From assembly GCF_020907985.1 (NCBI RefSeq), contig NZ_JAJJPA010000001.1, positions 1 through 64,000 of the forward strand: a stretch of DNA of 64,000 nucleotides, in the 5' to 3' direction. Below, piece after piece: positions 53,771 through 63,817 of the stretch. The notes under the pieces were generated by a model, which searched no databases, was not told the DNA's origin, and worked only from the letters and a program-made list of their open reading frames with translations. Origin of the DNA: Kitasatospora humi (lineage in GTDB: Bacteria; Actinomycetota; Actinomycetes; Streptomycetales; Streptomycetaceae). A program made the position numbers and the translations under genes. Within the stretch, counting starts at the first letter, position 1, and every line of letters starts with the position of its first letter.

Positions 53771-54931
53771 TCAGGCCACCCGGAACGCACCGCGCCGCGG
53801 CCGGTTGAGGTCGTGGTGGATCGGCCCGGTGCCGGCCGAGAGCGGCAGGCAGCCGCCGCCGCGGCGGCCGGCCACGATCTCGGCCGCGATCGCCACCGCG
53901 GTCTCCTCCGGAGTGCGGGCGCCGAGGTCCAGGCCGATCGGCGAGTGCAGCCGGGCGATCTCCGCGTCCGTCAGACCGGCCTCGCGCAGCCTGGCGTCGC
54001 GTTCCCGGTGGGTGCGGCGCGACCCCATCGCCCCGACGAAGCCCACCGGCAGCCGCAGCGCGCGCTCCAGCAGCGGTACGTCGAACTTCACGTCATGGGT
54101 GAGCACGCAGAGCACGGTGCGGCCGTCCAGCCGGTCGAGCTGCGAGTCCAGGTAGCGGTGCGGCCACTCCACCACCACCTCGTCGGCGTCTGGGAACCGG
54201 CGCGCGGTGGCGAAGACCGGGCGGGCGTCGCAGACCGTCACCCGGTAGCCGAGGAACCTGCCGATCCTGACCACGGCGGCGGCGAAGTCGATCGCACCGA
54301 AGACCAGCATCCGCGGCTTGGGCACGAAGGACTCGACGAAGAAGGTGACCGTGCCGGCCGCCGTGGGGTCGCACGGGCGGCCGTCCAGCGCCAGGGTCAC
54401 CGCGCCGGTGCGGCCGGCGTCCAGCATGGCCCGCGCCTCGGCCACCAGCGAGCGCTCCAAATCGCCGGTCAGCGAAGGGAGGCTGCCGTCGTGGGTGTCA
54501 CCGGTGACGGCGACCGTGGCGCCCAGCAGCCCGGCCGGACCGTCGACCATCCGGGCCAGCGCCACCGGAGTCCCGGCGCCGAGGAGGGCGATCCCGGCGT
54601 CCAGCCCGGTGTCGCCACCCGGCTGCACCCGCTGCACGAACACCTCCAGGACCCCGCCGCAGCTCAGGCCGACGGCGAAGGCGTCCTCGTCGCTGTAGCC
54701 GAACCGCTCCAGCACCGGGGCGCCGGTCTCCAGCGCCGTCCGGCACAGTTCGTAGACCGCCCCCTCCACGCAGCCGCCGGAGACGCTGCCGACCACCTCC
54801 CCGGCGTCGTTCACCGCCAGCGCCGCCCCCGGATCGCGCGGTGCGCTGCCCGAGACACCGACCACGGTCGCCACGGCGAACGGGCGCCCGGCGGCGTGCC
54901 AGGCCTGCAACTGTTCGGCGATGTCCTGCAT
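53771..54931 (-). CDS. xdhC: XdhC-family molybdenum cofactor insertion protein
   Basis: A 386-residue protein that in xanthine dehydrogenase systems binds and sulfurates the molybdenum cofactor before insertion. N-terminal VVGVSGSAPRDPGAALAVN, the GSVSGGCVEGAVYELC block and VGLSCGGVLEVFVQR are XdhC/CoxI marks. The C-terminal Rossmann half has RMLVFGAIDFAAAVVRIG and GFVGAMGSRRTHRER. Last gene of the xanthine dehydrogenase operon, 83 bp after the broken permease. Confidence 0.92.
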   Translation of the reverse strand: MQDIAEQLQAWHAAGRPFAVATVVGVSGSAPRDPGAALAVNDAGEVVGSVSGGCVEGAVYELCRTALETGAPVLERFGYSDEDAFAVGLSCGGVLEVFVQRVQPGGDTGLDAGIALLGAGTPVALARMVDGPAGLLGATVAVTGDTHDGSLPSLTGDLERSLVAEARAMLDAGRTGAVTLALDGRPCDPTAAGTVTFFVESFVPKPRMLVFGAIDFAAAVVRIGRFLGYRVTVCDARPVFATARRFPDADEVVVEWPHRYLDSQLDRLDGRTVLCVLTHDVKFDVPLLERALRLPVGFVGAMGSRRTHRERDARLREAGLTDAEIARLHSPIGLDLGARTPEETAVAIAAEIVAGRRGGGCLPLSAGTGPIHHDLNRPRRGAFRVA

Positions 54932-55014
54932 GTCGGCGGCTCCTGTCGGCTACCCAACGATGATCTCAAAGATCGGTGCCCCAGCGCGCGGCCCGGGCGT
55001 CGCGGATCCGGTGA

Positions 55015-56470
55015 TCAGTGCACACCCAGCCATTCCTTGATCGGAGCGAGCGCGAAGTACACCAGGAAGACCGCGCCGAGCACCCACATCACCGCCCCGG
55101 GCTCCCGCCACCGGCCGGTGCCGGCCCTGATCGCCAGGTGGGAGACGACTCCGGCCGCCACTCCCGCGGTGATGCTGTACGTGAACGGCATCAGGGCGCA
55201 GGTCAGGAACGCCGGGACGGCGGTCTCCCGGTCACCCCAGTCGACGTGCCGGGCCTGGCCCATCATCATCGCGCCGATCACCACCAGCGCCGGCCGATCC
55301 CACCTCGACCGGGACCAGGCCGGCGACCGGCGCGAAGAAGAGCATCAGCGCGAACATCCCGCCGGTGACGACGGAGGCCAGCCCCGTCCGGGCGCCGTCG
55401 CCGACCCCGGTGGCCGACTCCACGAAGACCGTCTGCCCCGACGCGCCGGCCAGGCCGCCGATCGCACCGCCGGCGCCGTCGATCAACAGCGCCCGGGACA
55501 GGCCCGGCATCCGGCCCCGACCATCGGCCAGACCGGCTTCGGTGCCGACCCCGATGATCGTCGCCATCGCGTTGAAGAAACCGGCCAGCACCAGGGTGAA
55601 GACCGCCACCGAGGCGCTGATCGCCCCCAGGCCCCCGCGGCCGAACGCGCCGACCAGGTCGACGCGGCCGAGCAGGCCGAAGTCGGGCGCCGCGACCGGA
55701 CTGCCGTGGAGGGCGGGCGGTGCGCTGCCCCAGGACTTGGCCGGAAGGTGCGCAGCCGAGTTGACGAGCACGGCGACCACGGTGCCGGCCGCGATGCCGA
55801 TCAGGATCGCGCCGCGCACCCGGCGGGCGAGCAGCACGATGATGGTCAGCAGGGTGACGGCGAAGCAGACCACCGGCCAGCCGGTCAGCTCGCCCGCCGG
55901 CCCGAGCGACAGCAGCGTCGGCCCGCCGCCCGTCACCACACCCGCCTTGTGCAGGCCGATCAGTGCGACGAACAGACCGATCCCGATGGTGATCGCGTGC
56001 TTCAGCGGCAGCGGGATCCCGTTCATGATCCTTTCGCGCAGTCCGGAGACCACCAGCAGCACGATCAGCAGGCCGTAGACCACGCACAGGCCCATCGCCT
56101 GCGCCCAGGTGGTGTGCGGCACCACCAGGGCGGAGACCGCGCCCGAGACCGACAGCCCGGCGGCGACCGCCAGCGGCACCTTGCCGACCACGCCCATCAG
56201 CACCGTGGTCACGGCCGCCGCCAGTGCCGTGGCGGTGGTCAGCTGGGCGTGGTCGAGCCTGCTGCCGGTGACGTCGGGGCCGCTGAGGACCAGCGGGTTC
56301 AGCAGGAGGATGTAGGCCATCGCCATGAACGTGGTGAGGCCGCCGCGGAGCTCGGCGCCGACGGTCGAGCCGCGGGCCGAGATCCGGAAGTACGCGTCCA
56401 GGGCGCCGGGTCTGGTGGCGGGGCCGGAGACCGCTCCAGTGGGGGCCGGCTCCGTCGGGATCCGGGTCAT
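55015..56470 (-). pseudogene. Purine permease (NCS2, AzgA-like) with a frameshift
   Basis: A nucleobase transporter of about 480 residues in two frames. From ATG 56470 it reads ELRGGLTTFMAMAYILLLNP, then NGIPLPLKHAITIGIGLFVALIGLHKAG and FFNAMATIIGVGTEAGL, which are the AzgA/GhxP-type NCS2 marks. Near 55287-55296 the frame slips; the tail VIGAMMMGQARHVDWGDRETAVPAFLT to WLGVH continues in another frame to the TGA at 55015. One extra base in the GCCGGCG context explains the break. Either a real inactivating mutation or a sequencing error. It sits in the xanthine dehydrogenase operon. Confidence 0.85.
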
Positions 56471-56574
56471 GTGTCCACTCCCAAGTGTCGGTGGGGATTG
56501 GGCGTGGGCGAGTCGACCTGACGGGTCATGGGGGGAACCGGGCAGGGGGACGGTGTCGACTCACGGGGGCGTTG

Positions 56575-58935
56575 CTACAGCGTCCCGGTGAGGTGCTCGG
56601 GACGGACCGGGATGCGGTTGAGCGCGATCCCGGTCGCCTGGCGGATCGCGGCGACGATCGAGGGGGTGGCGGAGACCGTGGGGGCCTCGCCGACCCCGCG
56701 CAGTCCGTACGGGGCGTTGGGGTCGGGCAGTTCGAGGATCTCCACCGGAATCGGCGGGGTGTCCAGGATGGTGGGGATCAGGTAGTCGGTGAACGAGGCG
56801 TTGCGCACCTCGCCGTCCCTGATGATGATCTCCTCCATCACCGCCAGGCCGAGTGCCTGGGTGCAGCCGCCCTGGATCTGGCCGATCACCGCGAGCGGGT
56901 TCAGCGCCTTGCCGACGTCCTGGACGGCCGTCAGCTCCACCACCTTGACCAGGCCCAGCTCCACGTCCACGTCGACCACCGCGCGGTTGGCGCAGAAGCT
57001 GTACTGCACGTGGCCGAAGCCCTGGCCGGTCTGCGGGTCGAACGGCTGGGTGGGGCGGTGGTGGTGCTCGCGGGTCAGCTCGATCGCCCCGTCGCCGAGC
57101 AGCTCCACCATCGGGACCAGCACGCCGGCGGACCTGGAGACCACCTTGCCGTCGGCCAGCTCGATGTCGTGCTGCGTCCAGCCGTACCGGCGGCGGCCCC
57201 TGGCGATCAGCTCCTGCTTGACCGCCTCGGCGGCCAGCTTGACGGCGCCGCCGGTCATGTAGGTCTGGCGGGAGGCGGAGGTGGAACCGGCCGAGCCGAT
57301 CTCGGTGTTGGCCGGGTGGATGGTCACCTGCTCGACGCCCAGCTCGGTGCGGGCGATCTGGGCGTGCACCGTGATGCCGCCCTGCCCGACCTCGGCCATC
57401 GCGGTGTGCACCATGGCGACCGGCTCGCCGCCGATGACCTCCAGGCGCACCCGGGCGGTGGAGTAGTCGTCGAAGCCTTCCGAGAAGCCGACGTTCTTGA
57501 TGCCCACCGAGTAGCCGACGCCCCGCACGATGCCCTCGCCGTGCGAGGTGTTGGAGCGCGCGCCGGGCAGCGTGCGGATGTCCGGGTCGGTCGGGTCCAG
57601 CGGTGGCGGCAACGGCATGTCCTTGACCCGCCGCAGCAGTTCGGCGACGGGGGCGGGCGCGTCGATCCGCTGCCCGGTCGGCATCAGGTCGCCCTCCGCC
57701 ATGGCGTTGAGCCGGCGGAACTCCACCGGGTCCATGTCGAGCGCCGCGGCGAGTTTGTCCATCTGGCTCTCGTAGCCGAACGCCGCCTGCACCGCACCGA
57801 AGCCGCGCATCGCCCCGCAGGACGGGTTGTTGCTGTAGAGCGCGAGGGCGTGCATCCGCACGTTCGGGATGACGTACGGGCCGTTGCCCAGCGAGGCCGC
57901 GTTGCCCACCACGGCCGGGGACGCGGACGCGTAGGCGCCGCCGTCCAGCACGATGCGGGCGTCGGAGTACACCAACTTGCCGTCCCTCGTGGCGCCGTGC
58001 TCATACGTCAGGCGCGCCGGGTGGCGGTGCACATGGCCGAAGAAGGACTCGTCGCGGGAGTAGACGATCTTGACCGGCCTTCCGGTGCGCAGCGCCAGCA
58101 GGCAGGCGTGGATCTGCATCGACAGGTCCTCGCGGCCGCCGAACGCGCCGCCGACCCCGGCCAGCGTGAGCCGCACCTTCTCCTCGGGCAGGCCCAGCAC
58201 CGGGGCGATCTGCTGCCGGTCCACGTGCAGCCACTGGGTGGCCACGTAGAGGTCGACGCCGCCGTCCTCGGCCGGCACCGCGAGTCCGGACTCCGGGCCC
58301 AGGAACGCCTGGTCCTGCATGCCGACCTCGTACTCGCCCCTGACGATGACGTCCGCCATCGCCCGCACCTCGTCGGTCACACCCAGACCGCAGACCAGCC
58401 GCTGCTCGTGGCAGATGTTGCCGTGGGCGTGGGACTTGTACTCCTGCGGCTCGTGGACGTAGCCGTAGGTCTCCGGGTGGAGGCACTGCTCCTCGGTGGT
58501 GATCGGGGTGAGCACCCGGTACTCGACCTTGATCTTGCGCACCGCCCGGCGGGCGGTCTCCGGATGGTCGGCCGCCACGATGGCGATCGCCTCACCGTGG
58601 TAGCGGACCTTGTCGATCGCCAGCGCCGGCTGGTCCGCGATCTCCAGACCGTAGAACTTGGATCCGGGGATGTCCTCGTGGGTCAGCACCGCGTGGACGC
58701 CCGGGGTCTTCAGGGCCTCGGAGACGTCCACCGAGAGGATGGTCGCCCGCGGATGCGGCGAGCGCAGCGCCATGCCCCACAGCATGTCCTCGTGCCAGAG
58801 GTCGGAGGAGTAGGCGAACTCGCCCTTCACCTTCAACGTGCCGTCCGGGCGCAGCGGGGAGGCGCCGATGCCGTGCCGGGACGCCTGGTTGAGCTTGCGC
58901 AGGTTCTTCTGGTCCTGGATCGTGCGCGTGCTCAT
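56575..58935 (-). CDS. xdhB: Xanthine dehydrogenase molybdopterin-binding subunit
   Basis: A 786-residue large subunit carrying the molybdenum cofactor; it hydroxylates hypoxanthine/xanthine to urate. Marks: SRHGIGASPLRPDGTLKVKGEF, VGGAFGGREDLSMQIHACLLA, GAMRGFGAVQAAFGYESQMD, GSAGSTSASRQTY and the catalytic Glu in LRGVGEAPTVSATPS. GAGGTG precedes ATG 58935. The PucD-type arrangement with separate FAD and Fe-S subunits is that of Bacillus and Streptomyces. Gene names differ between organisms, so the symbol is indicative. Confidence 0.92.
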   Translation of the reverse strand: MSTRTIQDQKNLRKLNQASRHGIGASPLRPDGTLKVKGEFAYSSDLWHEDMLWGMALRSPHPRATILSVDVSEALKTPGVHAVLTHEDIPGSKFYGLEIADQPALAIDKVRYHGEAIAIVAADHPETARRAVRKIKVEYRVLTPITTEEQCLHPETYGYVHEPQEYKSHAHGNICHEQRLVCGLGVTDEVRAMADVIVRGEYEVGMQDQAFLGPESGLAVPAEDGGVDLYVATQWLHVDRQQIAPVLGLPEEKVRLTLAGVGGAFGGREDLSMQIHACLLALRTGRPVKIVYSRDESFFGHVHRHPARLTYEHGATRDGKLVYSDARIVLDGGAYASASPAVVGNAASLGNGPYVIPNVRMHALALYSNNPSCGAMRGFGAVQAAFGYESQMDKLAAALDMDPVEFRRLNAMAEGDLMPTGQRIDAPAPVAELLRRVKDMPLPPPLDPTDPDIRTLPGARSNTSHGEGIVRGVGYSVGIKNVGFSEGFDDYSTARVRLEVIGGEPVAMVHTAMAEVGQGGITVHAQIARTELGVEQVTIHPANTEIGSAGSTSASRQTYMTGGAVKLAAEAVKQELIARGRRRYGWTQHDIELADGKVVSRSAGVLVPMVELLGDGAIELTREHHHRPTQPFDPQTGQGFGHVQYSFCANRAVVDVDVELGLVKVVELTAVQDVGKALNPLAVIGQIQGGCTQALGLAVMEEIIIRDGEVRNASFTDYLIPTILDTPPIPVEILELPDPNAPYGLRGVGEAPTVSATPSIVAAIRQATGIALNRIPVRPEHLTGTL

Positions 58936-59008
58936 GCGCCCACCTCGCCGCGCTGGGTGGGCACTCCGCACGACGCACAGCTCCTGGTGACTCGCCCGCC
59001 ACGCTCGC

Positions 59009-59496
<488 letters not shown>

Positions 59497-59500
<4 letters not shown>

Positions 59501-60387
59501 GCCGCGCTCCTGATCTGCTTGCCGTAGTCGTTCCAACACCAGGTGAGGGTGCGCCGGGCCATCACCGACAGGGTGTGCCGCCGGTAGTCGGCGGTGCCGC
59601 GCACGTCGTCGATCGGCGCGGCGGCCGCCCGGACCAGCTCGCCGAACCGCTGGACCACCTCGCTGCCGAGCGGTGCGCCCGACTCCCACAGCCGCTGCTC
59701 TTCCAGCACGCCGCGCAGGTACTCCTCCGCCTCGACGGCCCGGCGCGGCGTCGGGGCCGCCGAGCCGATCCCGGTGCCCACCGTGCGGTTCCTCGGGTGC
59801 AGCGCCAATCCGAACGCGGCCACCGCGATCACCATGGCGTTGCGGGTGCCGATCTTGGAGAACTGCTGCGGGCCGTCCGCGACCGGGACGTGCACCCGGC
59901 GGATCAGCTCGTCCGGCGCCAGGGCGTTGCGCTTCACCCCGAGGTAGAAGTCGTCGATCGGGATCAGCCGGGTGCCGCGCGCCCGTGAGGCCACCTCCAC
60001 GGCGACGTCGCGGCCGGCCGCCAGCAGTGGCGGGTGCGAGTCACCGGCGGGGGAGGCGGCGCCCAGGTTGCCGCCGACCGTGCCGCGGTTGCGGATCTGC
60101 GGCGAACCGACCGTGTGCGCGGCCAGCGCCAGGCCCGGCAGCGGACCGGACAGCTCCTCGATGATCCGTGCGTACGGCACCGCCGCGCCCAACCGGACCA
60201 CGCCGTCCTCGATCGTCCACTCGGCCAGCTCGGTGACCCGGTTCAGATCGAGCAGCGCCGCCGGGCGGTGCACGTCGAAGTTGATCTCGACCATGACGTC
60301 CGTGCCGCCCGAGATCGGCAGCGCGGTCGGGCACTCGGCCTTCGCCGCGAGCGCCTCGTCCCAACCGGCGGGCCGCAGGAACTCCAT
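59497..60387 (-). CDS. Xanthine dehydrogenase FAD-binding subunit
   Basis: A 296-residue FAD protein of the CoxM/XdhC-medium type: LPISGGTDVMVEINFDVHRPAALLDLNRV, then GSPQIRNRGTVGGNLGAASPAGDSHPPLLA, the FAD phosphate loop. First gene of the operon, behind GAGGAGG. It is divergent from PucR, across a 376-bp spacer with several inverted elements. Confidence 0.93.
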
Positions 60388-60763
60388 GCGGGTGCCTCCT
60401 CAGCTCGGCCACCGCGGCGTGTCCAGCGGCGTACGGCCAGTGAACCGCCGACCGGGAACCCACAGGCAGTCACCGATGGCATGAAGCCCGTGCGCCGCCG
60501 CCACCCGGCATCCTGTACGTTCCTCTAAGGGCAGCGCTCAGCGCTGAGCACGGCGAACACCGGACACCCCGAGCGGGCGCCCCGGCCGTGCCTTCCGGCC
60601 GTAGTCCGGCGGTGACCTCCGAAGCGGCGGTCGAGGTCACGGCCGACGGCTGAGGTCACGGCCGCCTGAACCGGCCCGCGCGAAGGCGCGCGGCACCGGG
60701 CACACTGTCCCCCGTCCCGCCCCGACACACCGGTCACCCCCGTTCAGACGAAGGAGTCAGCGG
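60388..60763. promoter_or_regulatory. Divergent xdh/pucR regulatory spacer
   Basis: A 376-bp divergent region. It contains a perfect 14-bp palindrome GCTCAGCGCTGAGC (60536-60549). It also has GTGACCTC (60612-60619) facing GAGGTCAC (60633-60640), repeated as GAGGTCACGGCCG at 60652-60664. These are candidate PucR or other regulator sites. No TCAAC-N5-GTTGA site is present here. Confidence 0.55.
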
Positions 60764-62353
60764 ATGCGCGTCCGTGACCTGCTCGCCCCCGGCGCCCCAC
60801 AGCTGCACCTGCTGGCCGCCGATGAGGAGCTCAGCCGACAGGTCACCGGGGTGATGACCACGGACCTGCAGGACCCGAGCCGCTACCTGCACGGCGGCGA
60901 ACTGGTGCTCACCGGCATGCTCTGGCGCACCTCACCGGCGGACTCGGAGCGCTTCGTGCGCACCCTGGCGGCCGGCGGGGCGGTGGCACTGGCGGCCGGC
61001 GCCGCCGAGGTCGGACCGATCCCCGAGGACCTGGTCGAAGCCTGCCGGCGGCACCGGATGCCGCTGCTGGCCGTCCCCGACGACGTCGCCTTCGCCACCC
61101 TGACCGAGTACGTCGGCCGCCAGGTCTCCGCCGACCGCGCCGCCGACCTGGCCGCGCTGGTCGACCGGCACCGCCAGCTGGTCTCCGCGGCCGGCGGCGG
61201 CGGACTGGACGCCGTCCTCCAACTGCTCGGCGGCGACCTCGACCTGGACTGCTGGGTGCTCGGCCCGACCGGCCGGGTGATCGCCGGACCTGCCGAGCAC
61301 CTGGGCGCCGCCGACCGCGACCAGCTGGTCCGCGCCCACCTGGCCGCCCAGCGGCAGCGCCGCCGCCCGCCGCACCGGGCCCAGCTCACCACCGGCACCT
61401 ACTCGCTGCTGCCCGCGGCCGCCGACCCCGAGGCGCCGGCCCCGCTCGCCGACTGGCTGCTGGCCATCGCCGGCGACATCACCGAATGGACCGCCAAGCG
61501 CCAGCAACTGGCCGAGAACCTGGCCCGGCTGGTCGCCGCCGAGCGCACCCGCCGCGACGAGGACCGCCGGCTGCGCCGCAGGCTCGCGGACGAGATCCTG
61601 GCACTGCTGCGCCGCGACGCCGACCCGGCCGAGATCAGCCGCACCCTGCACGCCGCTGCCGTGATGGCCGGATACCCGAGTGCCATGGCCAACTCGCCCA
61701 CGCCCGAAGAGACTTGGCTGGCCATCAGCGCCGAGGGCGCGGGCCTGCCGGAGGGCGCGGTGCGGGCCGTCCTGGAGGAGGCGCTCACCGGCACCGCCGA
61801 CCGCGCACTGGTCGCCGCAGACGGCACCGGCGCCGTGGTGGTGCTGCCCGCGCCCGCGGCGCCCGTGCCGGCCGACGCACTGCGCGACCTGCTGGCCCCG
61901 CTGGAGGCCGGGCTCGGCCCGGCCGGGCGGATCACGGTCGGCGTCTCCGCGCCCGCCCAGGCGGCCGGCGCCCTGCGCGGCGCCCTGGAGGAGGCCCGGC
62001 ACGCCCGCCGGATCGCCGCCTCCCGGGTCGGCCGGGTCTGCGTGGCCGGCCCCGAGGAGCTCGCCTCCCACGTGCTGCTGCTCGCCGCCGTGCCCGACGA
62101 GGTGCGGCGCGCCTTCCGCAGCCGGCTGCTCGACAAGGTGATCGGCTACGACCTGGAGCACCAGGCCGACCTGGTCCGCACCCTGGAGGCGTTCCTGCGC
62201 TCCGACGGCTCCTGGACCCGCTGCGCCGCCCGGCTGCACGTGCACGTGAACACCCTGCGGTACCGGATCGGCCGGATCGAGGAGCTGACCGGCCGCGACC
62301 TGTCGCGGTTGGAGGACCGGGTGGACTTCTACCTGGCGCTGGAGCTGGCCTGA
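60764..62353 (+). CDS. pucR: PucR-family transcriptional regulator
   Basis: A 529-residue regulator. The N-terminal purine-catabolism domain has MRVRDLLAPGAPQLHLLAADEELSRQVTGVMTTDLQDPSRYLHGGELVLTGM, the middle is a GGDEF-like/CdaR region, and the C-terminal PucR HTH reads CAARLHVHVNTLRYRIGRIEELTGRDLSRLEDRVDFYLALEL. In Bacillus PucR activates purine degradation in response to allantoin or similar. It is divergent from the xanthine dehydrogenase operon, its likely target. Confidence 0.9.
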   Translation: MRVRDLLAPGAPQLHLLAADEELSRQVTGVMTTDLQDPSRYLHGGELVLTGMLWRTSPADSERFVRTLAAGGAVALAAGAAEVGPIPEDLVEACRRHRMPLLAVPDDVAFATLTEYVGRQVSADRAADLAALVDRHRQLVSAAGGGGLDAVLQLLGGDLDLDCWVLGPTGRVIAGPAEHLGAADRDQLVRAHLAAQRQRRRPPHRAQLTTGTYSLLPAAADPEAPAPLADWLLAIAGDITEWTAKRQQLAENLARLVAAERTRRDEDRRLRRRLADEILALLRRDADPAEISRTLHAAAVMAGYPSAMANSPTPEETWLAISAEGAGLPEGAVRAVLEEALTGTADRALVAADGTGAVVVLPAPAAPVPADALRDLLAPLEAGLGPAGRITVGVSAPAQAAGALRGALEEARHARRIAASRVGRVCVAGPEELASHVLLLAAVPDEVRRAFRSRLLDKVIGYDLEHQADLVRTLEAFLRSDGSWTRCAARLHVHVNTLRYRIGRIEELTGRDLSRLEDRVDFYLALELA

Positions 62354-62373
62354 GCAGCCGCCCGGGAAACGCG

Positions 62374-62411
62374 ACGGCGCCCGGCGGACCAGCGGATCCG
62401 TCGGGCGCCGT
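62374..62411. terminator. Convergent terminator
   Basis: ACGGCGCCCGGCGGA and TCCGTCGGGCGCCGT form a 15-bp stem with one G-T pair, between pucR and the convergent esterase. Confidence 0.75.
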
Positions 62412-62422
62412 TCGCGGTCAGG

Positions 62423-63556
62423 TCAGTGCTGCACCGGGATGATCGAGGTCAGCCACTTGAAGACGCCCGGGATCATCGGCCGCCACAGCGACGGGGTGTG
62501 CGAACCCGGGGTCAGCTCGACGTTCACCGTGGTGGGTGCCTTGGCGGCGGCGGCCAGCGCCTGCCCGTCCTCGTAGCCGTCGCCCTTGCCGCCGCTCTGG
62601 AACAGCGCGACCTTCGGCGGGGTCGCGGCGTGCTCCAGGATGTAGAGCGGGTTGGCGGTCTGCCGCAGCTTGGGGTCCTTGGCGGTCAGCGACAGCTCCT
62701 CGGCGTGCGGGTCGCTGTAGCCGGAGAGGGAGATCCCGGCGCGGAAGCGGTCCGGGTGCAGCAGCGCCATCCGGTCCGCGCAGTGCCCGCCGGCCGAGTA
62801 CCCCATGATCGCCCAGCGGTCCGGCGACGGGTCGGCCCGGAAGTTGTCCAGGATCATCTGCGGCACGTCCCGGGAGAGCCAGGTGTCCGCGTTGACCTTG
62901 CCCGGCACGTCGGCGCAGCCGGTGTCCACGGTGGTGCTGATCAGCTGGGTGCGCGGGGAGATCAGGATGAACGGGGTCACCTGGCCCGACTCCATCAGCG
63001 GCTTCAGCTGCTCGGTCACCTTCAGCGAGCCGAACCAGGCCTTCGAGGAGCCGGGGAAGCCGGGCAGCATCTCGACCACCGGGAACTTCTTGTCCTTGTA
63101 CGCCGGGTCGTTGTACTGCGGCGGCAGCCAGACGTTGACCTCGGCGGTCACCCCGGACTGCTGGCCCTTCAGATCGGTGGTCTCCACGTCCTTCGGCACC
63201 AGCGGGTCGTCCACGGGCTTGAACTGCTGCAGCGCCTTGGGCGGCTTGGCGTCGCTGCCCGACCCCGGCCCGTTCGGCTGGTCGGCGGCGGCCGCCGCCG
63301 GGGTGGGCACCGCCTGCACGTGCTCGTCCGAACCGAGCAGGTCGCTCCAGCTGCCGTAGATCATGTTGGCGTTGTTCACCATGACGAAGACCATGGTCAC
63401 CGCGGTCGCCTGGCAGAAGAGGATCATGACCAGACGGGCCAGGAACCGCACCGGCTTGGGGCCGCCGACCCGGCCCCAGAGCAGCATCGCCAGCAGGATG
63501 GAGACCGGCACCAGGATGATCGTAAGGATCAGGAAGGGCTGACCTGTCAGTTGCAT
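62423..63556 (-). CDS. Membrane-anchored alpha/beta-hydrolase (second copy)
   Basis: A 377-residue paralogue of the esterase at 21 kb. Two N-terminal membrane helices (about 8-28 and 40-60), then NANMIYGSWSDLLGSDEH, a Pro/Ala/Gly linker and an extracytoplasmic esterase D-like domain. Nucleophile elbow AIMGYSAGGHCADRM (about residue 258), and a late His in LTPGSHTPSLWRPM. Probable acyl-transfer or esterase role at the envelope. ATG 63556 is the start of the first helix; the frame upstream is not protein-like. Confidence 0.82.
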   Translation of the reverse strand: MQLTGQPFLILTIILVPVSILLAMLLWGRVGGPKPVRFLARLVMILFCQATAVTMVFVMVNNANMIYGSWSDLLGSDEHVQAVPTPAAAAADQPNGPGSGSDAKPPKALQQFKPVDDPLVPKDVETTDLKGQQSGVTAEVNVWLPPQYNDPAYKDKKFPVVEMLPGFPGSSKAWFGSLKVTEQLKPLMESGQVTPFILISPRTQLISTTVDTGCADVPGKVNADTWLSRDVPQMILDNFRADPSPDRWAIMGYSAGGHCADRMALLHPDRFRAGISLSGYSDPHAEELSLTAKDPKLRQTANPLYILEHAATPPKVALFQSGGKGDGYEDGQALAAAAKAPTTVNVELTPGSHTPSLWRPMIPGVFKWLTSIIPVQH

Positions 63557-63817
63557 CTGTGTATCTCGTATCCGGGAAGCCTCATCGCCCGGACCCCGCT
63601 GGCCGGTGCGCACTCACTTATACGGGGACGCGGCGAACGCATGATCGGTTACTCCCAATCTGAGAGGAAGCTGAGAGAAAGATCACATGCGCATGAATGT
63701 CCCCGCGATGACCACCCCCTAGTTTGGCACCTGCCTGAGCGGCCCGTGTGCACGGGAGGCCCCGATCCTCAGGATTCGATCAGCGGCTTCTCATCTGACG
63801 GGGCGTATCGTCACCGC

